The notes: generated from the letters alone by a model not told the origin. Shown: positions 27,141 through 38,565, counted from the stretch's first letter. The stretch is DNA of 50,077 bases from Methanobrevibacter sp. (GCF_017539065.1 NZ_JAFYHP010000029.1:1-50077); one strand, 5' to 3'. Numbers and translations are program-made.

Positions 27141-30026
27141 ATGACTAATGATTCTAAAAAACAAATTGTCATCAAGGGTGCACGTGAGCACAATCTGCAG
27201 GATATTGATGTCAGTGTCCCTCGTGATGAATTCATTGTAATTACCGGTATAAGCGGGTCTGGAAAGTCTTCATTGGCTTTTGATACAATATATGCTGAAG
27301 GACAGCGTAGATATGTAGAGTCCCTGTCAGCTTATGCAAGGCAATTCCTAGGGCAGATGAAAAAGCCTGAAATGGAGTCCATTGAAGGATTGTCTCCAGC
27401 TATTTCCATAGACCAAAAGACAACAAGGGAAAACCCAAGATCCACTGTAGGTACAATTACCGAAATTTATGATTATTTAAGATTATTATATGCAAGAATC
27501 GGAATTCCGCATTGTCCGAATTGTGGAAAGGAAATCTCACAACAGACAATTGGTCAAATTGGCGATTCAATAATCGAAGAGGGTGAGGGAGTTAAAATCC
27601 AAATTTTGTCTCCAATAGTTCGAGATAAGAAAGGCCAGTTTAAGGATGTCCTTGACGATTTGAGAAACAAGGGTTTTGTAAGGGTTCGTGTTGATGGGGA
27701 AATCCGTGATTTGGATGAGGATATTGAACTTGCAAAGACTTATAGGCACGATATTGATGTTGTGGTTGACAGGTTAAAAATCAGGAAAGACGTTGATTTT
27801 AAAAGAAGATTGGTTGATTCTTTGGAAACTGCAGCAGAATTTACCGATGGCCTAATTACTGTTTTGTTTGACAATGGCGAGGAATATGAGAAGAAATACT
27901 CAGAACACTTTGCCTGTGTTGACTGTGGAATAAACTTTGAGGAATTGACTCCAAGGATGTTTTCATTCAATGCTCCTCAGGGGGCATGTCCTGAATGTAA
28001 CGGAATAGGTTCCAAGATGGAAATCGACCCGGATTTGGTCGTTCCGGATAAGACATTGACATTGAGTGAAGGCGCTATTGTGCCGTGGGCAAGTTCAGCC
28101 AAAAGGGAAAATTACTATTTCCAGATGCTTGATGCCGTATCAAAGCATTTCAATTTTAGTATGGACACTCCATTTGAGAATCTCAGTAAGGAACATCAGG
28201 ATATAATTCTTTTCGGCTGCAATGAGAAAATACCATTCACTTTTAAAAGAAGAAACAAGTCTTATATGGTAAACCGTAAATTTGAAGGTGTAGTTCCAAG
28301 GATGCAAAGGCTATACTTTGAAACCAAATCAAGCTATTCCAGAAAATATCTTTCAAGATTCATGTCTGATAGGAAATGTTCCGTTTGTGACGGCAAACGT
28401 TTAAGGCCTGAAATCTTGGCGGTTACTGTAGGAGGAAAATCCATCATTGACGTGTGTGATTTGGCAATTAAGGATTCATACCAGTTCTTCCAGGATTTGA
28501 AATTGACTGAAAGAGAAAATTTCATTGCAAGGGAAGTTTTAAAGGAAATCAAGGAGCGTTTAAGCTTTTTAGTCGAAGTCGGACTTGATTATTTGTCAAT
28601 GTCAAGATCATCAGGTACATTGTCAGGTGGGGAAGCGCAAAGAATCAGATTGGCAACTCAAATAGGTTCCGGTTTGGTTGGCGTATTGTACATTTTGGAT
28701 GAGCCAAGTATAGGGCTCCACCAAAGGGATAACATCAAGCTCATTGAAGCTCTTAAAAGACTTAAAGACCTGGGAAACACATTAGTTGTCGTTGAACACG
28801 ATGAGGAAACAATCTTGTCGGCCGACCATGTTGTCGATATAGGTCCAGGCGCAGGTGAGCACGGCGGTAAAATCGTTGCACAGGGAACACCATTGGACAT
28901 AATGAACAATCCTGATTCAATTACTGGCCAGTACATTTCAAGAGTTAAGAAAATCGATATTCCAAAAGAAAGAAGGCCGGGAAATGGAAAGTTCATAACA
29001 ATTAGGGGCGCAGCTCAAAACAACTTAAAAGAAATTGATGTTGAAATCCCATTAGGCAAATTTACCTGTGTAACCGGTGTGAGCGGTTCAGGTAAAAGTA
29101 GTCTTATTAATGAAATCTTATACAAAGGTGCTAAAGGCAAATTATCCAGGAAATTCACTTTTGCAGGCAAATATGATGAAATTGAAGGACTGGAAAACAT
29201 AGATAAGGTTATTGCAATTGACCAAAAGCCGATTGGAAGAACTCCAAGATCAAACCCTGCAACCTATACTGGAGTATTCACTGATATTCGTGATTTGTTT
29301 GCAAACACTCCTGAATCAAAAGCAAGGGGATATAAGCCTGGAAGATTCTCATTCAACGTTAAAGGCGGAAGATGTGAGGCATGTTCCGGTGACGGTATCG
29401 TACAAATTGAAATGCACTTTCTGGCCGATGTTTATGTGCCATGTGAAGTCTGCGGAGGTAAAAGGTACAATGAGGAGACTCTGGATATAAGATACAAAGG
29501 CAAGAATATCTATGAAGTCCTTGAAATGACTGTTGAAGAGGCACTGGAATTCTTTGAAAACATTCCAAAAATCACTAAAAAGCTTCAAACATTATATGAT
29601 GTTGGATTGGGTTACATGAAAATAGGCCAGCCTGCAACAACATTATCTGGTGGTGAGGCTCAAAGGATTAAACTTGCTAAGGAGCTATCAAGAACCAGCA
29701 CTGGTAAAACATTATATATTCTTGATGAGCCAACAACAGGTCTTCATTTTGCTGATATCAAAAGACTGTTGGAGGTTTTGGCTAGATTAACCGATGCGGG
29801 CAATTCTGTAGTTGTAATTGAACATAACCTTGATGTTATTAAAACAGCAGACCACATCATTGACCTCGGTCCTGAAGGAGGAGATGGTGGTGGAGAGGTA
29901 ATAGCGACAGGAACTCCTGAAGAGGTTGCAGAGGCCGGAACCTATACCGGTCAGTTCTTAGAGAGAATGCTTGATGAAAACATTACTCCTTATGCTAAAG
30001 AATTGGTGGAAGACATTGGCAAATGA
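27141..30026 (+). CDS. uvrA: UvrABC excision nuclease subunit A
   Basis: The DNA-damage sensor ATPase that loads UvrB. Two ABC cassettes are complete: Walker [20 protein letters not shown] near residue 35 with signature [16 protein letters not shown], and Walker [19 protein letters not shown] with signature [19 protein letters not shown]. Zinc-binding CX2C groups are present in both halves (CPNC; CVDC and CPEC; CSVC; CEAC and CEVC). The length of 961 residues is close to the family norm. The P-II gene begins 22 bases after the stop. Confidence 0.97.
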   Translation: MTNDSKKQIVIKGAREHNLQDIDVSVPRDEFIVITGISGSGKSSLAFDTIYAEGQRRYVESLSAYARQFLGQMKKPEMESIEGLSPAISIDQKTTRENPRSTVGTITEIYDYLRLLYARIGIPHCPNCGKEISQQTIGQIGDSIIEEGEGVKIQILSPIVRDKKGQFKDVLDDLRNKGFVRVRVDGEIRDLDEDIELAKTYRHDIDVVVDRLKIRKDVDFKRRLVDSLETAAEFTDGLITVLFDNGEEYEKKYSEHFACVDCGINFEELTPRMFSFNAPQGACPECNGIGSKMEIDPDLVVPDKTLTLSEGAIVPWASSAKRENYYFQMLDAVSKHFNFSMDTPFENLSKEHQDIILFGCNEKIPFTFKRRNKSYMVNRKFEGVVPRMQRLYFETKSSYSRKYLSRFMSDRKCSVCDGKRLRPEILAVTVGGKSIIDVCDLAIKDSYQFFQDLKLTERENFIAREVLKEIKERLSFLVEVGLDYLSMSRSSGTLSGGEAQRIRLATQIGSGLVGVLYILDEPSIGLHQRDNIKLIEALKRLKDLGNTLVVVEHDEETILSADHVVDIGPGAGEHGGKIVAQGTPLDIMNNPDSITGQYISRVKKIDIPKERRPGNGKFITIRGAAQNNLKEIDVEIPLGKFTCVTGVSGSGKSSLINEILYKGAKGKLSRKFTFAGKYDEIEGLENIDKVIAIDQKPIGRTPRSNPATYTGVFTDIRDLFANTPESKARGYKPGRFSFNVKGGRCEACSGDGIVQIEMHFLADVYVPCEVCGGKRYNEETLDIRYKGKNIYEVLEMTVEEALEFFENIPKITKKLQTLYDVGLGYMKIGQPATTLSGGEAQRIKLAKELSRTSTGKTLYILDEPTTGLHFADIKRLLEVLARLTDAGNSVVVIEHNLDVIKTADHIIDLGPEGGDGGGEVIATGTPEEVAEAGTYTGQFLERMLDENITPYAKELVEDIGK

Positions 30027-30048
30027 TGCCAAATACTTTGGTGATAAT

Positions 30049-30387
30049 ATGAAAAGAATCATTGCGGTCATTCGAGAAGAAAAATTTGAAGATGTAAAAT
30101 TGGCCCTTTTAACAGCCGGATGTGAAGGAATGAACGTCTCTACTGTAAAAGGAAGAGGAAGGCAGATGGGCGTTAGGGAATCATACCGCGGCTCTAGCTA
30201 TTGCATCGATTTGATTCCAAAAACCAGAGTCGAAGTAATCGTCAATGAGGAAGATTTGGATAGAATCATTGATGTAATCGTTGAAAGTGCCCGAACAGGC
30301 GAAGTTGGTGATGGAAAGATATTCGTTTCCGATGTTGAAGAGGTTATAAGGATTAGAACCGGTGAGAGAGGTTCTGATGCTGTTTAG
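30049..30387 (+). CDS. P-II family nitrogen regulatory protein
   Basis: A 112-residue trimeric signal protein that senses ATP/ADP and 2-oxoglutarate and usually controls ammonium transporters, glutamine synthetase or nitrogenase. It shows the start MKRIIAVIREEKFEDVKLAL, the T-loop region GRGRQMGVRESYRGSSY with a tyrosine, and the C-terminal signature TGEVGDGKIFVSDVEEVIRI. The frame is open from 29971 inside uvrA, but the ATG at 30049 with GGTGATAAT is the real start. No amt, glnA or nif gene is adjacent, which is unusual for this family. Confidence 0.9.
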   Translation: MKRIIAVIREEKFEDVKLALLTAGCEGMNVSTVKGRGRQMGVRESYRGSSYCIDLIPKTRVEVIVNEEDLDRIIDVIVESARTGEVGDGKIFVSDVEEVIRIRTGERGSDAV

Positions 30388-30407
30388 TCAACTTCTTAAT
30401 TTTTTAT

Positions 30408-30437
30408 AGTGGATTATTTACATCCACTTTCAATTTT
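30408..30437 (+). terminator. Hairpin terminator after the P-II gene
   Basis: A perfect 7-bp stem AGTGGAT/ATCCACT with loop TATTTAC (30408-30428), followed by TTCAATTTTTA. Confidence 0.55.
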
Positions 30438-30459
30438 TATAATATTCAGCTCTTTTTTA

Positions 30460-30472
30460 ATTATTTAAACAT
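30460..30472. promoter_or_regulatory. Half-site repeat of the DUF2193 operator
   Basis: ATTATTTAAACAT, identical to the left half (plus one base) of the palindrome that starts 40 bases further on. It may be an auxiliary binding site. Confidence 0.4.
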
Positions 30473-30499
30473 ATATTAACAAATATCTCCTTTTTAAAA

Positions 30500-30523
30500 A
30501 TTATTTAAACATGTTTAAATAAT
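30500..30523. promoter_or_regulatory. Perfect 24-base palindrome over the DUF2193 promoter (candidate operator)
   Basis: ATTATTTAAACA followed by its exact reverse complement. The right half contains TTTAAATA (30514-30521), a consensus archaeal TATA box that would start transcription near 30543. A dimeric regulator bound here would compete with TATA-binding protein. The regulator is not identified. Confidence 0.55.
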
Positions 30524-30547
30524 ATGGTGAATAATTTATTATTATCT

Positions 30548-30586
30548 AAGAGTAGCTTTAGTATGAATTCATGCTACAATGCTCTT
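30548..30586 (+). promoter_or_regulatory. Leader hairpin upstream of the DUF2193 gene
   Basis: AAGAG pairs with CTCTT (30548-30552, 30582-30586) and GTAGC with GCTAC (30552-30556, 30573-30577), sharing one G between the two stems. The loop contains the palindrome ATGAATTCAT. It begins right at the predicted transcript start and ends 9 bases before the GGTGAT ribosome site. Confidence 0.4.
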
Positions 30587-30604
30587 ATTACCTAGGTGAT
30601 AAAA

Positions 30605-32104
<1,500 letters not shown>

Positions 32105-32114
32105 GTGAGTTAAT

Positions 32115-32879
32115 ATGACTTGTAACATTAGAAAAAAATTCTTTGCAGAACTATTAGGAACATTCTTCCTGGTATTTTTCGGTACAGGTGCAGCTGTTGT
32201 AACATTATTGATTTCAGATGCGGCTGGTGTAGCTGGAATCGGTCCTTTAGGAGGGCTCGGGGACTGGATTGCCATAGCTTTGGCATTTGGTCTAACTGTG
32301 ATGATATGTATTTATGTATTCGGTAAGATATCCGGTGCACACTTGAATCCTGCTGTAACCATTGGACTGCTTGTAACCAAAAACATTGATTTAATTGACA
32401 GTGTATATTACATAGTTGCACAAGTAATCGGTGCATGTTTAGGAAGTCTTTGTTTATTCTTATGCCTAGGTGCTCCAGCGGTAACTATTGGAGGACTAGG
32501 TGCAACAGCACCCGGACTTGGTGTTAGCTACTTACAGGCAATGTTTGCAGAGTTCCTCGGAACCTTCTTCTTGATGATGGTTGTAATGGGTGTTGCAGTC
32601 GATAAGAAAGCAGAACCAGGTTTTGCCGGAATATCAATTGGTATGACTGTAGCAGCAGTAATCGTCGTTTTAGGTGCATTTACTGGAGCTTCAATTAACC
32701 CTGCACGTACATTCGGACCATACTTAATGGATATGATTTTAGGCGGAGCTAACCTTTGGGCATACTTCCCAATATACTTAGTTGGACCTATCCTTGGTGC
32801 AATCTGCGCAGCAATTGCTTATGCATACCTTGCAAAAGACAGCGGAGTTTGCGAACTCCCACAACCATTCAAAGAATAA
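32115..32879 (+). CDS. Aquaporin of the AqpM type
   Basis: An MIP-family channel with six membrane segments and two half-helices. Both NPA boxes are intact: GAHLNPAVTIG (NPA at residues 78-80) and GASINPARTFG (NPA at 195-197, with the selectivity-filter Arg198 after it). The length of 254 residues and the long hydrophobic loop after the first segment resemble AqpM of Methanothermobacter, which passes water and weakly glycerol and has been proposed to pass gases such as hydrogen sulfide. It is co-transcribed with the DUF2193 gene and ends in a strong terminator. Confidence 0.92.
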   Translation: MTCNIRKKFFAELLGTFFLVFFGTGAAVVTLLISDAAGVAGIGPLGGLGDWIAIALAFGLTVMICIYVFGKISGAHLNPAVTIGLLVTKNIDLIDSVYYIVAQVIGACLGSLCLFLCLGAPAVTIGGLGATAPGLGVSYLQAMFAEFLGTFFLMMVVMGVAVDKKAEPGFAGISIGMTVAAVIVVLGAFTGASINPARTFGPYLMDMILGGANLWAYFPIYLVGPILGAICAAIAYAYLAKDSGVCELPQPFKE

Positions 32880-32912
32880 TTCTTTTGAATTATTCTCACT
32901 TTTTCTTTTTTT
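32874..32912 (+). terminator. Hairpin terminator after the aquaporin gene
   Basis: GAATAATTC-TTTT-GAATTATTC, a perfect 9-bp stem (32874-32895) overlapping the stop codon, followed by CACTTTTTCTTTTTTTC. Confidence 0.7.
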
Positions 32913-32963
32913 CAATAAGTTATTTAACATAGATTAATCTAATTATTCTTTATAGGTGATACA

Positions 32964-33833
32964 TTGAGTTTTGATGTTAAGGAAGCTATTTTAATATTTG
33001 TCCGTGGGGTCCTGATGGGATCCGCTGATATTGTTCCTGGAGTTTCAGGAGGAACAATAGCATTAATAACAGGAATTTATGCTCATTTGGTAGAAGCAAT
33101 AAGTAATATTAGATTTGGATTCATAAAACCATTATTAAAAGCAGATTTTAAGGGATTTTGGAATCAGATGCTTGAGGAAATTGATTTCAAATTCTTCATT
33201 CCATTGGTTTTAGGTATTGGAGTGGCATTTTTAACACTGGCTAAGGTAGTTACTTATTGCATGGACAATCACACTGCTTTGACATATTCATTTTTCCTGG
33301 GATTAATTATAGCTTCAGCAGTTATCTTATTTAGAAAACTCAATGAAATCAACTTGAAAAACATATTGTTTGCGTTATTGGGTGCTGTTTTAACATATAT
33401 ATTCGTAAGTTTAAATCCAATAGCTGCAAATCATTCATTAATAGTCATTTTCATTTCCGGAATGATTGCAATCTGTGCCATGATATTGCCCGGTATTTCA
33501 GGTTCCTTTTTGCTGTTGCTTTTGGGGCAGTACAAATACATGTTGAATGCACTTCACCAACTTCATTTCGTTGAAATCATTGTTTTTGTGGTTGGTGCAT
33601 TAATAGGCATTCTTGGATTTTCAAAAATACTGAATTACTTGCTTAAAAATCATGAAGAAGTAACAATGGCATTTCTTATCGGTGTAATGCTTGGATCTTT
33701 AAAGGTTCCTGCTGTAGAAATAGTAAATTCAGTTAGCATTAACTTATCTGGATTATTACCATGCCTGATTGTTGCAATAATTGCATTTGCATTGATTATT
33801 ATTCTAGAAACTAGATTTGATTATATTGAATAA
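32964..33833 (+). CDS. DUF368 polyprenyl-phosphate transporter family protein
   Basis: An integral membrane protein of 289 residues with about eight to nine hydrophobic segments. GSADIVPGVSGGTIALITGIY near residue 20 and ICAMILPGISGSFLLLLLGQY in the second half are the paired signatures of DUF368. Bacterial members (PopT) return undecaprenyl phosphate across the membrane. Here the likely load is an archaeal polyprenyl phosphate used for pseudomurein or glycoprotein synthesis, by inference. The start is TTG with GGTGATACA just before. It has its own promoter region after the aquaporin terminator. Confidence 0.85.
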   Translation: MSFDVKEAILIFVRGVLMGSADIVPGVSGGTIALITGIYAHLVEAISNIRFGFIKPLLKADFKGFWNQMLEEIDFKFFIPLVLGIGVAFLTLAKVVTYCMDNHTALTYSFFLGLIIASAVILFRKLNEINLKNILFALLGAVLTYIFVSLNPIAANHSLIVIFISGMIAICAMILPGISGSFLLLLLGQYKYMLNALHQLHFVEIIVFVVGALIGILGFSKILNYLLKNHEEVTMAFLIGVMLGSLKVPAVEIVNSVSINLSGLLPCLIVAIIAFALIIILETRFDYIE

Positions 33834-33850
33834 TCAATATTTTAAAATTT
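33823..33850 (+). terminator. Possible terminator after the DUF368 gene
   Basis: ATATTGA-ATAA-TCAATAT hairpin across the stop codon, then TTTAAAATTT. The tail is weak in T, so this is tentative. Confidence 0.35.
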
Positions 33851-33878
33851 ATTAACAATTAAAAACATAATATTAACA

Positions 33879-36470
33879 ATGCTAGTTTTAAAGAAAGTAA
33901 AAAAACAGTGGAGATTATATCCAATCGGTTCGCCAAAGAATGCTCTGAATCATAAAAGGGAGCCTGAGTTTGTAGGCAATATTAAATTCTCAAATGAAGG
34001 AGATTCATTATCTATTTCTAGATTTGTAGCAGATTATAATTTTAAGGATAACTCCACTTTAAATGAAAAGCTAGTTCCTCCAGGAGAGGTTATTAAATTA
34101 TTGCGTTCACAGGCGGTGTTTTTAGCAACACCTGATGAAAATGTGGAGAATTTTTTAAAATCCCTCAATATTAAAGTTAGGAAAACTCAAGTCTGTGATT
34201 ATTGTGCATATGAGGGGAACATTACAATTGTCAATTCATCCTATTCTTACAAATATCACAATCAGTTAATCTGTAAGGATTGTGCTCATGATACTATTAA
34301 GCAGGAATTGAAACTACAGGGATTTGATAAAAAAATTTTCAGAAATCTTAAAAAGACCTTGGAAAAAACTGAAAGTTTAGAAAAAACATTATCTGTTTTA
34401 GACCCTCATTTTGACCCATTGAAAAATAAACAGCTGACATTATTCGATAGGACAAAAAAGTCAAAGCATATCATACCTCCGGTTGACATGAAAAGGTTAA
34501 AGATTCCTAAGGAATTCAAGGAGGTTTTGCTTGACTCCGGAAACACTAATCTGTTGCCGGTCCAGTATCTGGCCATTAAGGAAGGTCTTCTGAAAGGGGA
34601 AGACTTGTTGGTTGTCAGCGCAACAGGTTCCGGTAAAACTTTGGTTGGTGAGCTTGCAGGAATCACGCAGGCATTGAAAGGCAAAAAATTTGTTTTCTTA
34701 ACTCCTTTGGTTGCCCTTGCAAATCAGAAATATCGTGATTTTAAAAAGAAATACTCTAAATTAGGTTTAAAGGTTGCAATTAAAGTTGGCCGAAATCGTG
34801 TAAAGGCAAAAGGAGAGTTAAATTTACCGGATAGTGATGTATCAAAAGCGGATATTGTAGTTGCAACCTATGAAGGAATTGATTACCTGCTGAGGAATGG
34901 TAATTCAGATAACCTATCCAATTTGGGCGTTGTATTAATAGATGAGATTCATATGATTGATGATGAGGACCGTGGAACACGTCTGAATGGACTGATTAAA
35001 AGAGTTAAACACCTATATCCTAAGACTCAAATCATCGGCCTATCCGCAACAGTCAAGAATCCTGAGTTCTTGGCAGAGGAATTCAACATGAAGCTGGTCG
35101 AATATTCTGAGCGGCCGGTTCCTTTGGAAAGACATTTAGTCTATGTAAGAAATGAGTCTCAAAAACGCCATATCATGCAAAAACTTGTTAAGAGGGAATT
35201 CAATGCCAAATCTAAGAAAGGTTTCAGAGGCCAAACTATTATTTTTACAAATTCAAGACGTAAAACTCATCAGATTGCCAATTATCTAAATAATAAACAT
35301 GTCAATGCTCAAGCTTACCATGCAGGTTTATCTTATTATAAAAAAGAAAAAATAGAAAAGGATTTTGATAAGGGTAAAATTTCATGTGTTGTGACAACTG
35401 CCGCTCTTGCAGCGGGTGTTGATTTTCCCGCTTCACAAGTAATATTCGATTCATTAGTGATGGGCAATAAGTGGATAAATCCAAACGAATTTGCCCAGAT
35501 GCTCGGTCGTGCAGGAAGACCTTCATATCATGATAGAGGTATTGTTTACCTTCTGCCTGAAGTCGGCAATGATTTTGCAGGCGAATCAGAAGAAGCTATG
35601 GCATTGGACCTTTTAGAAAGCCACAGCGATGACGTATACATTGAATATGATGAGGAATCCTCATACGAACAGATTCTTGCGGACATATCTTCAACATCAA
35701 TCAAGTCATTCGACGAGTTGAACAAATTTTATAAGGATATTGATGTTCCAATAAGCATTAAGATAGCCATCGATGAAATGGAGGATTTGGGTCTTATAAA
35801 CAGAACTGCTAACAATAAACTGGAAGTCACAAGATATGGAAGGGCCACATCAGTGTCATTCTTATCAATTGAAGAGGCGGAATTTATTAAAAATACGTTA
35901 AATGACCATAACTATTTAAAACGTTATGTTGGCCTATCTCCAATGTATAAGAAAAAGGATAACTTTGATAAACTTAAAGTTCTGATTTTGGCCATGGCAC
36001 TGGATTTGGAGATGTTTGAAAACGCATATCTTTCAAGCGTTGTCCACAATCAGATATCAAATGCCCTGAAGATTAAATTTTCAACAAGACTCTTTGCAGA
36101 ATCGACATTGGACATAATTTCTTCGGGCGAAGCAATCGATAAGTTAGATAAGAAATACCAGGATGCATTAATTGCTCTTCAGACTGACTTCATGCAATGC
36201 CGATGCCAGGACAGGCCGTTCTGCAGTTGCATGCAGAGGGGGATTTCAGAAGTGATAATCCATGAAAGGCTTAAGGGCAAGGATCCGCAGGACATATCCA
36301 ATAAACTGTTTAGAAAATATCAGATTCAGGTCTATCCGGGAGACATATTCTCATGGCTGGACAATTTAGTTAAAAATCTAGATGCGATTAAGAGAATTTC
36401 AAGTTCATTTAATAAAAATAATATAGTTAAAAAAACAAACTTTTTAATTAAGAAAATTGAAAATGGGTGA
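33879..36470 (+). CDS. DEAD/DEAH-box helicase with zinc-finger and cysteine-rich ends
   Basis: An 863-residue superfamily 2 helicase. The N-terminal region is unique and carries CDYC (106-109) and CKDC (132-135), a likely zinc finger. The motor has motif I SATGSGKT (247-254), motif II IDEIH, motif III LSATV and motif VI QMLGRAGRP, followed by a winged-helix-like segment as in Hel308/Ski2. The C-terminus carries a second cluster CRCQDRPFCSC, possibly iron-sulfur or zinc. The layout resembles archaeal DUF5814-type helicases. Substrate and role are unknown, and a part in DNA repair is likely from its class. The HerA-like gene follows after 4 bases. Confidence 0.85.
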   Translation: MLVLKKVKKQWRLYPIGSPKNALNHKREPEFVGNIKFSNEGDSLSISRFVADYNFKDNSTLNEKLVPPGEVIKLLRSQAVFLATPDENVENFLKSLNIKVRKTQVCDYCAYEGNITIVNSSYSYKYHNQLICKDCAHDTIKQELKLQGFDKKIFRNLKKTLEKTESLEKTLSVLDPHFDPLKNKQLTLFDRTKKSKHIIPPVDMKRLKIPKEFKEVLLDSGNTNLLPVQYLAIKEGLLKGEDLLVVSATGSGKTLVGELAGITQALKGKKFVFLTPLVALANQKYRDFKKKYSKLGLKVAIKVGRNRVKAKGELNLPDSDVSKADIVVATYEGIDYLLRNGNSDNLSNLGVVLIDEIHMIDDEDRGTRLNGLIKRVKHLYPKTQIIGLSATVKNPEFLAEEFNMKLVEYSERPVPLERHLVYVRNESQKRHIMQKLVKREFNAKSKKGFRGQTIIFTNSRRKTHQIANYLNNKHVNAQAYHAGLSYYKKEKIEKDFDKGKISCVVTTAALAAGVDFPASQVIFDSLVMGNKWINPNEFAQMLGRAGRPSYHDRGIVYLLPEVGNDFAGESEEAMALDLLESHSDDVYIEYDEESSYEQILADISSTSIKSFDELNKFYKDIDVPISIKIAIDEMEDLGLINRTANNKLEVTRYGRATSVSFLSIEEAEFIKNTLNDHNYLKRYVGLSPMYKKKDNFDKLKVLILAMALDLEMFENAYLSSVVHNQISNALKIKFSTRLFAESTLDIISSGEAIDKLDKKYQDALIALQTDFMQCRCQDRPFCSCMQRGISEVIIHERLKGKDPQDISNKLFRKYQIQVYPGDIFSWLDNLVKNLDAIKRISSSFNKNNIVKKTNFLIKKIENG

Positions 36471-36474
36471 ATAA

Positions 36475-38064
36475 ATGTTTGCTGAAGAAAAAATATTAAT
36501 CGGTTGTAATGAAAATGCAAATGTGTTTTTATTGCCAAAACTAGCTAACCGTCACGGTTTAATCGCCGGAGCAACAGGAACTGGTAAAACTGTTACTTTA
36601 AAAGTATTGGCCGAATCTTTTTCCGATTTGGGAGTTCCTGTATTTTTGGCCGATATGAAAGGAGACGTTTCAGGACTTGCAAAAATAGGTTCTGGAAATG
36701 ATTTCATAACTAGAAATAGGGAAAGATATGGCCTTGATGAGAAAGGATTCAAATTCAGGGAATATCCTGTCGAATTCTGGGATCTGTTCGGTCAAAAAGG
36801 ACTTCCCATCAGAGTAACATTATCTGAAATGGGTCCGGTATTGCTTTCCAAAATCTTGAATTTATCTGAAGCACAAACAGGTGTTTTGAACATTGTATTT
36901 AGAGTGGCTGATGAGAATTCCCTTCCAATCATTGATTTGAAAGATTTAAAGTCCATGATTAATTATGTTGTGGAAAATAAGGGCCAATTTGAAAGTCAAT
37001 ATGGGGCAATAGCTGAAAAATCTGCAAATACAATATTGAGAAGTTTAATCACTCTCGAAGATCAGGGCGGAAACGATTTCTTCGGTGAACCTGCACTCGA
37101 ACTTGATGATTTTATACAAGTTGATGATAATGGAAATGGGGTAATAAATATTTTGGATGCTCAAAAATTATCCCTATCACCTGAAATCTATTCAACATTC
37201 CTGCTTTGGATGTTATCAACTTTATTTGAGACATTACCTGAAGTGGGAGATATGGATAAGCCTAAATTCGTATTTTTCTTTGATGAAGCACATTTATTAT
37301 TCGATGACATGTCTCCGGAATTCGGTAAAAAAATCGAACAAATCGTAAGGTTAATCAGATCAAAAGGGGTAGGTGTTTACTTTATCTCACAATCTCCGGC
37401 AGATATTCCTGATGATATTTTAGCGCAATTGGGTAACAGGGTTCAGCATGCACTTCACGCATACACTCCAAAAGATCAAAAAGCGGTAAAGGTTGCTGCT
37501 GAAACATTCAGGGCAAATCCTAATTTCGATACAGCAGAGGTCATATCCAATTTGGGAATCGGTCAGGCATTAGTATCAGTTTTGGATGAAAAAGGTGCTC
37601 CGACAGTAGTTGAGCAAGTTGATATTGTTCCTCCACAAAGCCATATCGGAGCTATTGAGGATGACTTAAGGGCTCAATTAATCAATATCTCAACATTGAA
37701 ATCCAAATACGGCGAAGCCCTTGATGCCGAATCCGCTTATGAAATGTTGTTAACTAAAATTGATTCAAATCCTAACATTGAAAGTGAAGTGGCTCCTGAA
37801 GTTCTTGAAGAAGTTAAGGCACAAACCCAACAGGAAGCTCCTGAGCAACCTCAGCAAGAGGCTCCTCAACAACCTGGAGCTGCTGATGTTATAGGAGGCA
37901 TTTTAGGAACTGTTCTTGCGGGTCAGCAACAGACAAAACGCAGAAAAACCAGAAAAACCACAACTGAAAAGGTTGTTGAAAAGGCGGCCACTCAAGCGGC
38001 CACTACTGTAACCCGTGAAGTAACCAAAGGTATTATGAGAGGACTGTTCGGACAGATGAAATAA
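36475..38064 (+). CDS. HerA/FtsK-like ATPase (DUF853, YjgR type)
   Basis: A 529-residue hexameric-type motor ATPase. It has Walker A GATGTGKT (32-39), Walker B FVFFFDEAHLLFD near residue 270 and the conserved IEQIVRLIRSKGVGVYFISQ segment with an arginine finger region. This is the DUF853 variant of HerA, without the HAS barrel and with no NurA nuclease partner nearby. After residue 430 comes a Gln/Glu/Pro linker, then a short Gly/Ala stretch and a strongly basic tail KRRKTRKTT. The ribosome site GGGTGAAT overlaps the end of the helicase gene. Confidence 0.85.
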   Translation: MFAEEKILIGCNENANVFLLPKLANRHGLIAGATGTGKTVTLKVLAESFSDLGVPVFLADMKGDVSGLAKIGSGNDFITRNRERYGLDEKGFKFREYPVEFWDLFGQKGLPIRVTLSEMGPVLLSKILNLSEAQTGVLNIVFRVADENSLPIIDLKDLKSMINYVVENKGQFESQYGAIAEKSANTILRSLITLEDQGGNDFFGEPALELDDFIQVDDNGNGVINILDAQKLSLSPEIYSTFLLWMLSTLFETLPEVGDMDKPKFVFFFDEAHLLFDDMSPEFGKKIEQIVRLIRSKGVGVYFISQSPADIPDDILAQLGNRVQHALHAYTPKDQKAVKVAAETFRANPNFDTAEVISNLGIGQALVSVLDEKGAPTVVEQVDIVPPQSHIGAIEDDLRAQLINISTLKSKYGEALDAESAYEMLLTKIDSNPNIESEVAPEVLEEVKAQTQQEAPEQPQQEAPQQPGAADVIGGILGTVLAGQQQTKRRKTRKTTTEKVVEKAATQAATTVTREVTKGIMRGLFGQMK

Positions 38065-38073
38065 GGTGATTTT

Positions 38074-38565
38074 ATGGCACATCCTCACAATGAAGCAATA
38101 GCAAAAATGCCTGCTTCCAATTTGATAGGAATCATCGAAGAGTCTAAGATGACTTACGTACGTGAAAATCTCTCAATCTTTTTACATGAAAGTCATATAA
38201 AACTATTAAAACAAGTGAAAAAGCATGAAAAACCTCATCACAAAAAGATTAGGATAAAACAGTTTGAAAAAGCCAAAAAGGACGATTTGTTTAATTTGCA
38301 TTTGGGAATGTATTTGAAAAGATATCAAAAACTGGAAAAACAGGGATTGATTGAGATTAATCTTCAGCCTGAAAACGGTTTGGAGTATGATTGCAAATTG
38401 ACAGCTAAAGGCATCGAAACTTTAGATGAGATTGACAATCTTGAAAGCGAATGGGAAGAAATTGTCGGCATAACTGAACAGGATATGGAAGTTTTAAAGA
38501 ATTTGGCGCTTAACTCTTTTGAGATTTCTTATAATCACAAGAAAAATAAAGGTTTTATATTCTAG
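38074..38565 (+). CDS. Winged-helix-like protein, 163 residues
   Basis: The C-terminal part (about residues 85-125) reads as a recognition helix KRYQKLEKQGLIEI followed by a wing, ENGLEYDCKLTAKG, as in MarR- or PadR-type winged helices. The N-terminal half is very rich in Lys and His (KKHEKPHHKKIRIKQFEKAKK). It lies 9 bases after the HerA-like gene with a GGTGATTTT ribosome site, so it is the third gene of that operon. It could be an operon regulator or a DNA-binding partner of the motor proteins. No family was recognised with certainty. Confidence 0.65.
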   Translation: MAHPHNEAIAKMPASNLIGIIEESKMTYVRENLSIFLHESHIKLLKQVKKHEKPHHKKIRIKQFEKAKKDDLFNLHLGMYLKRYQKLEKQGLIEINLQPENGLEYDCKLTAKGIETLDEIDNLESEWEEIVGITEQDMEVLKNLALNSFEISYNHKKNKGFIF

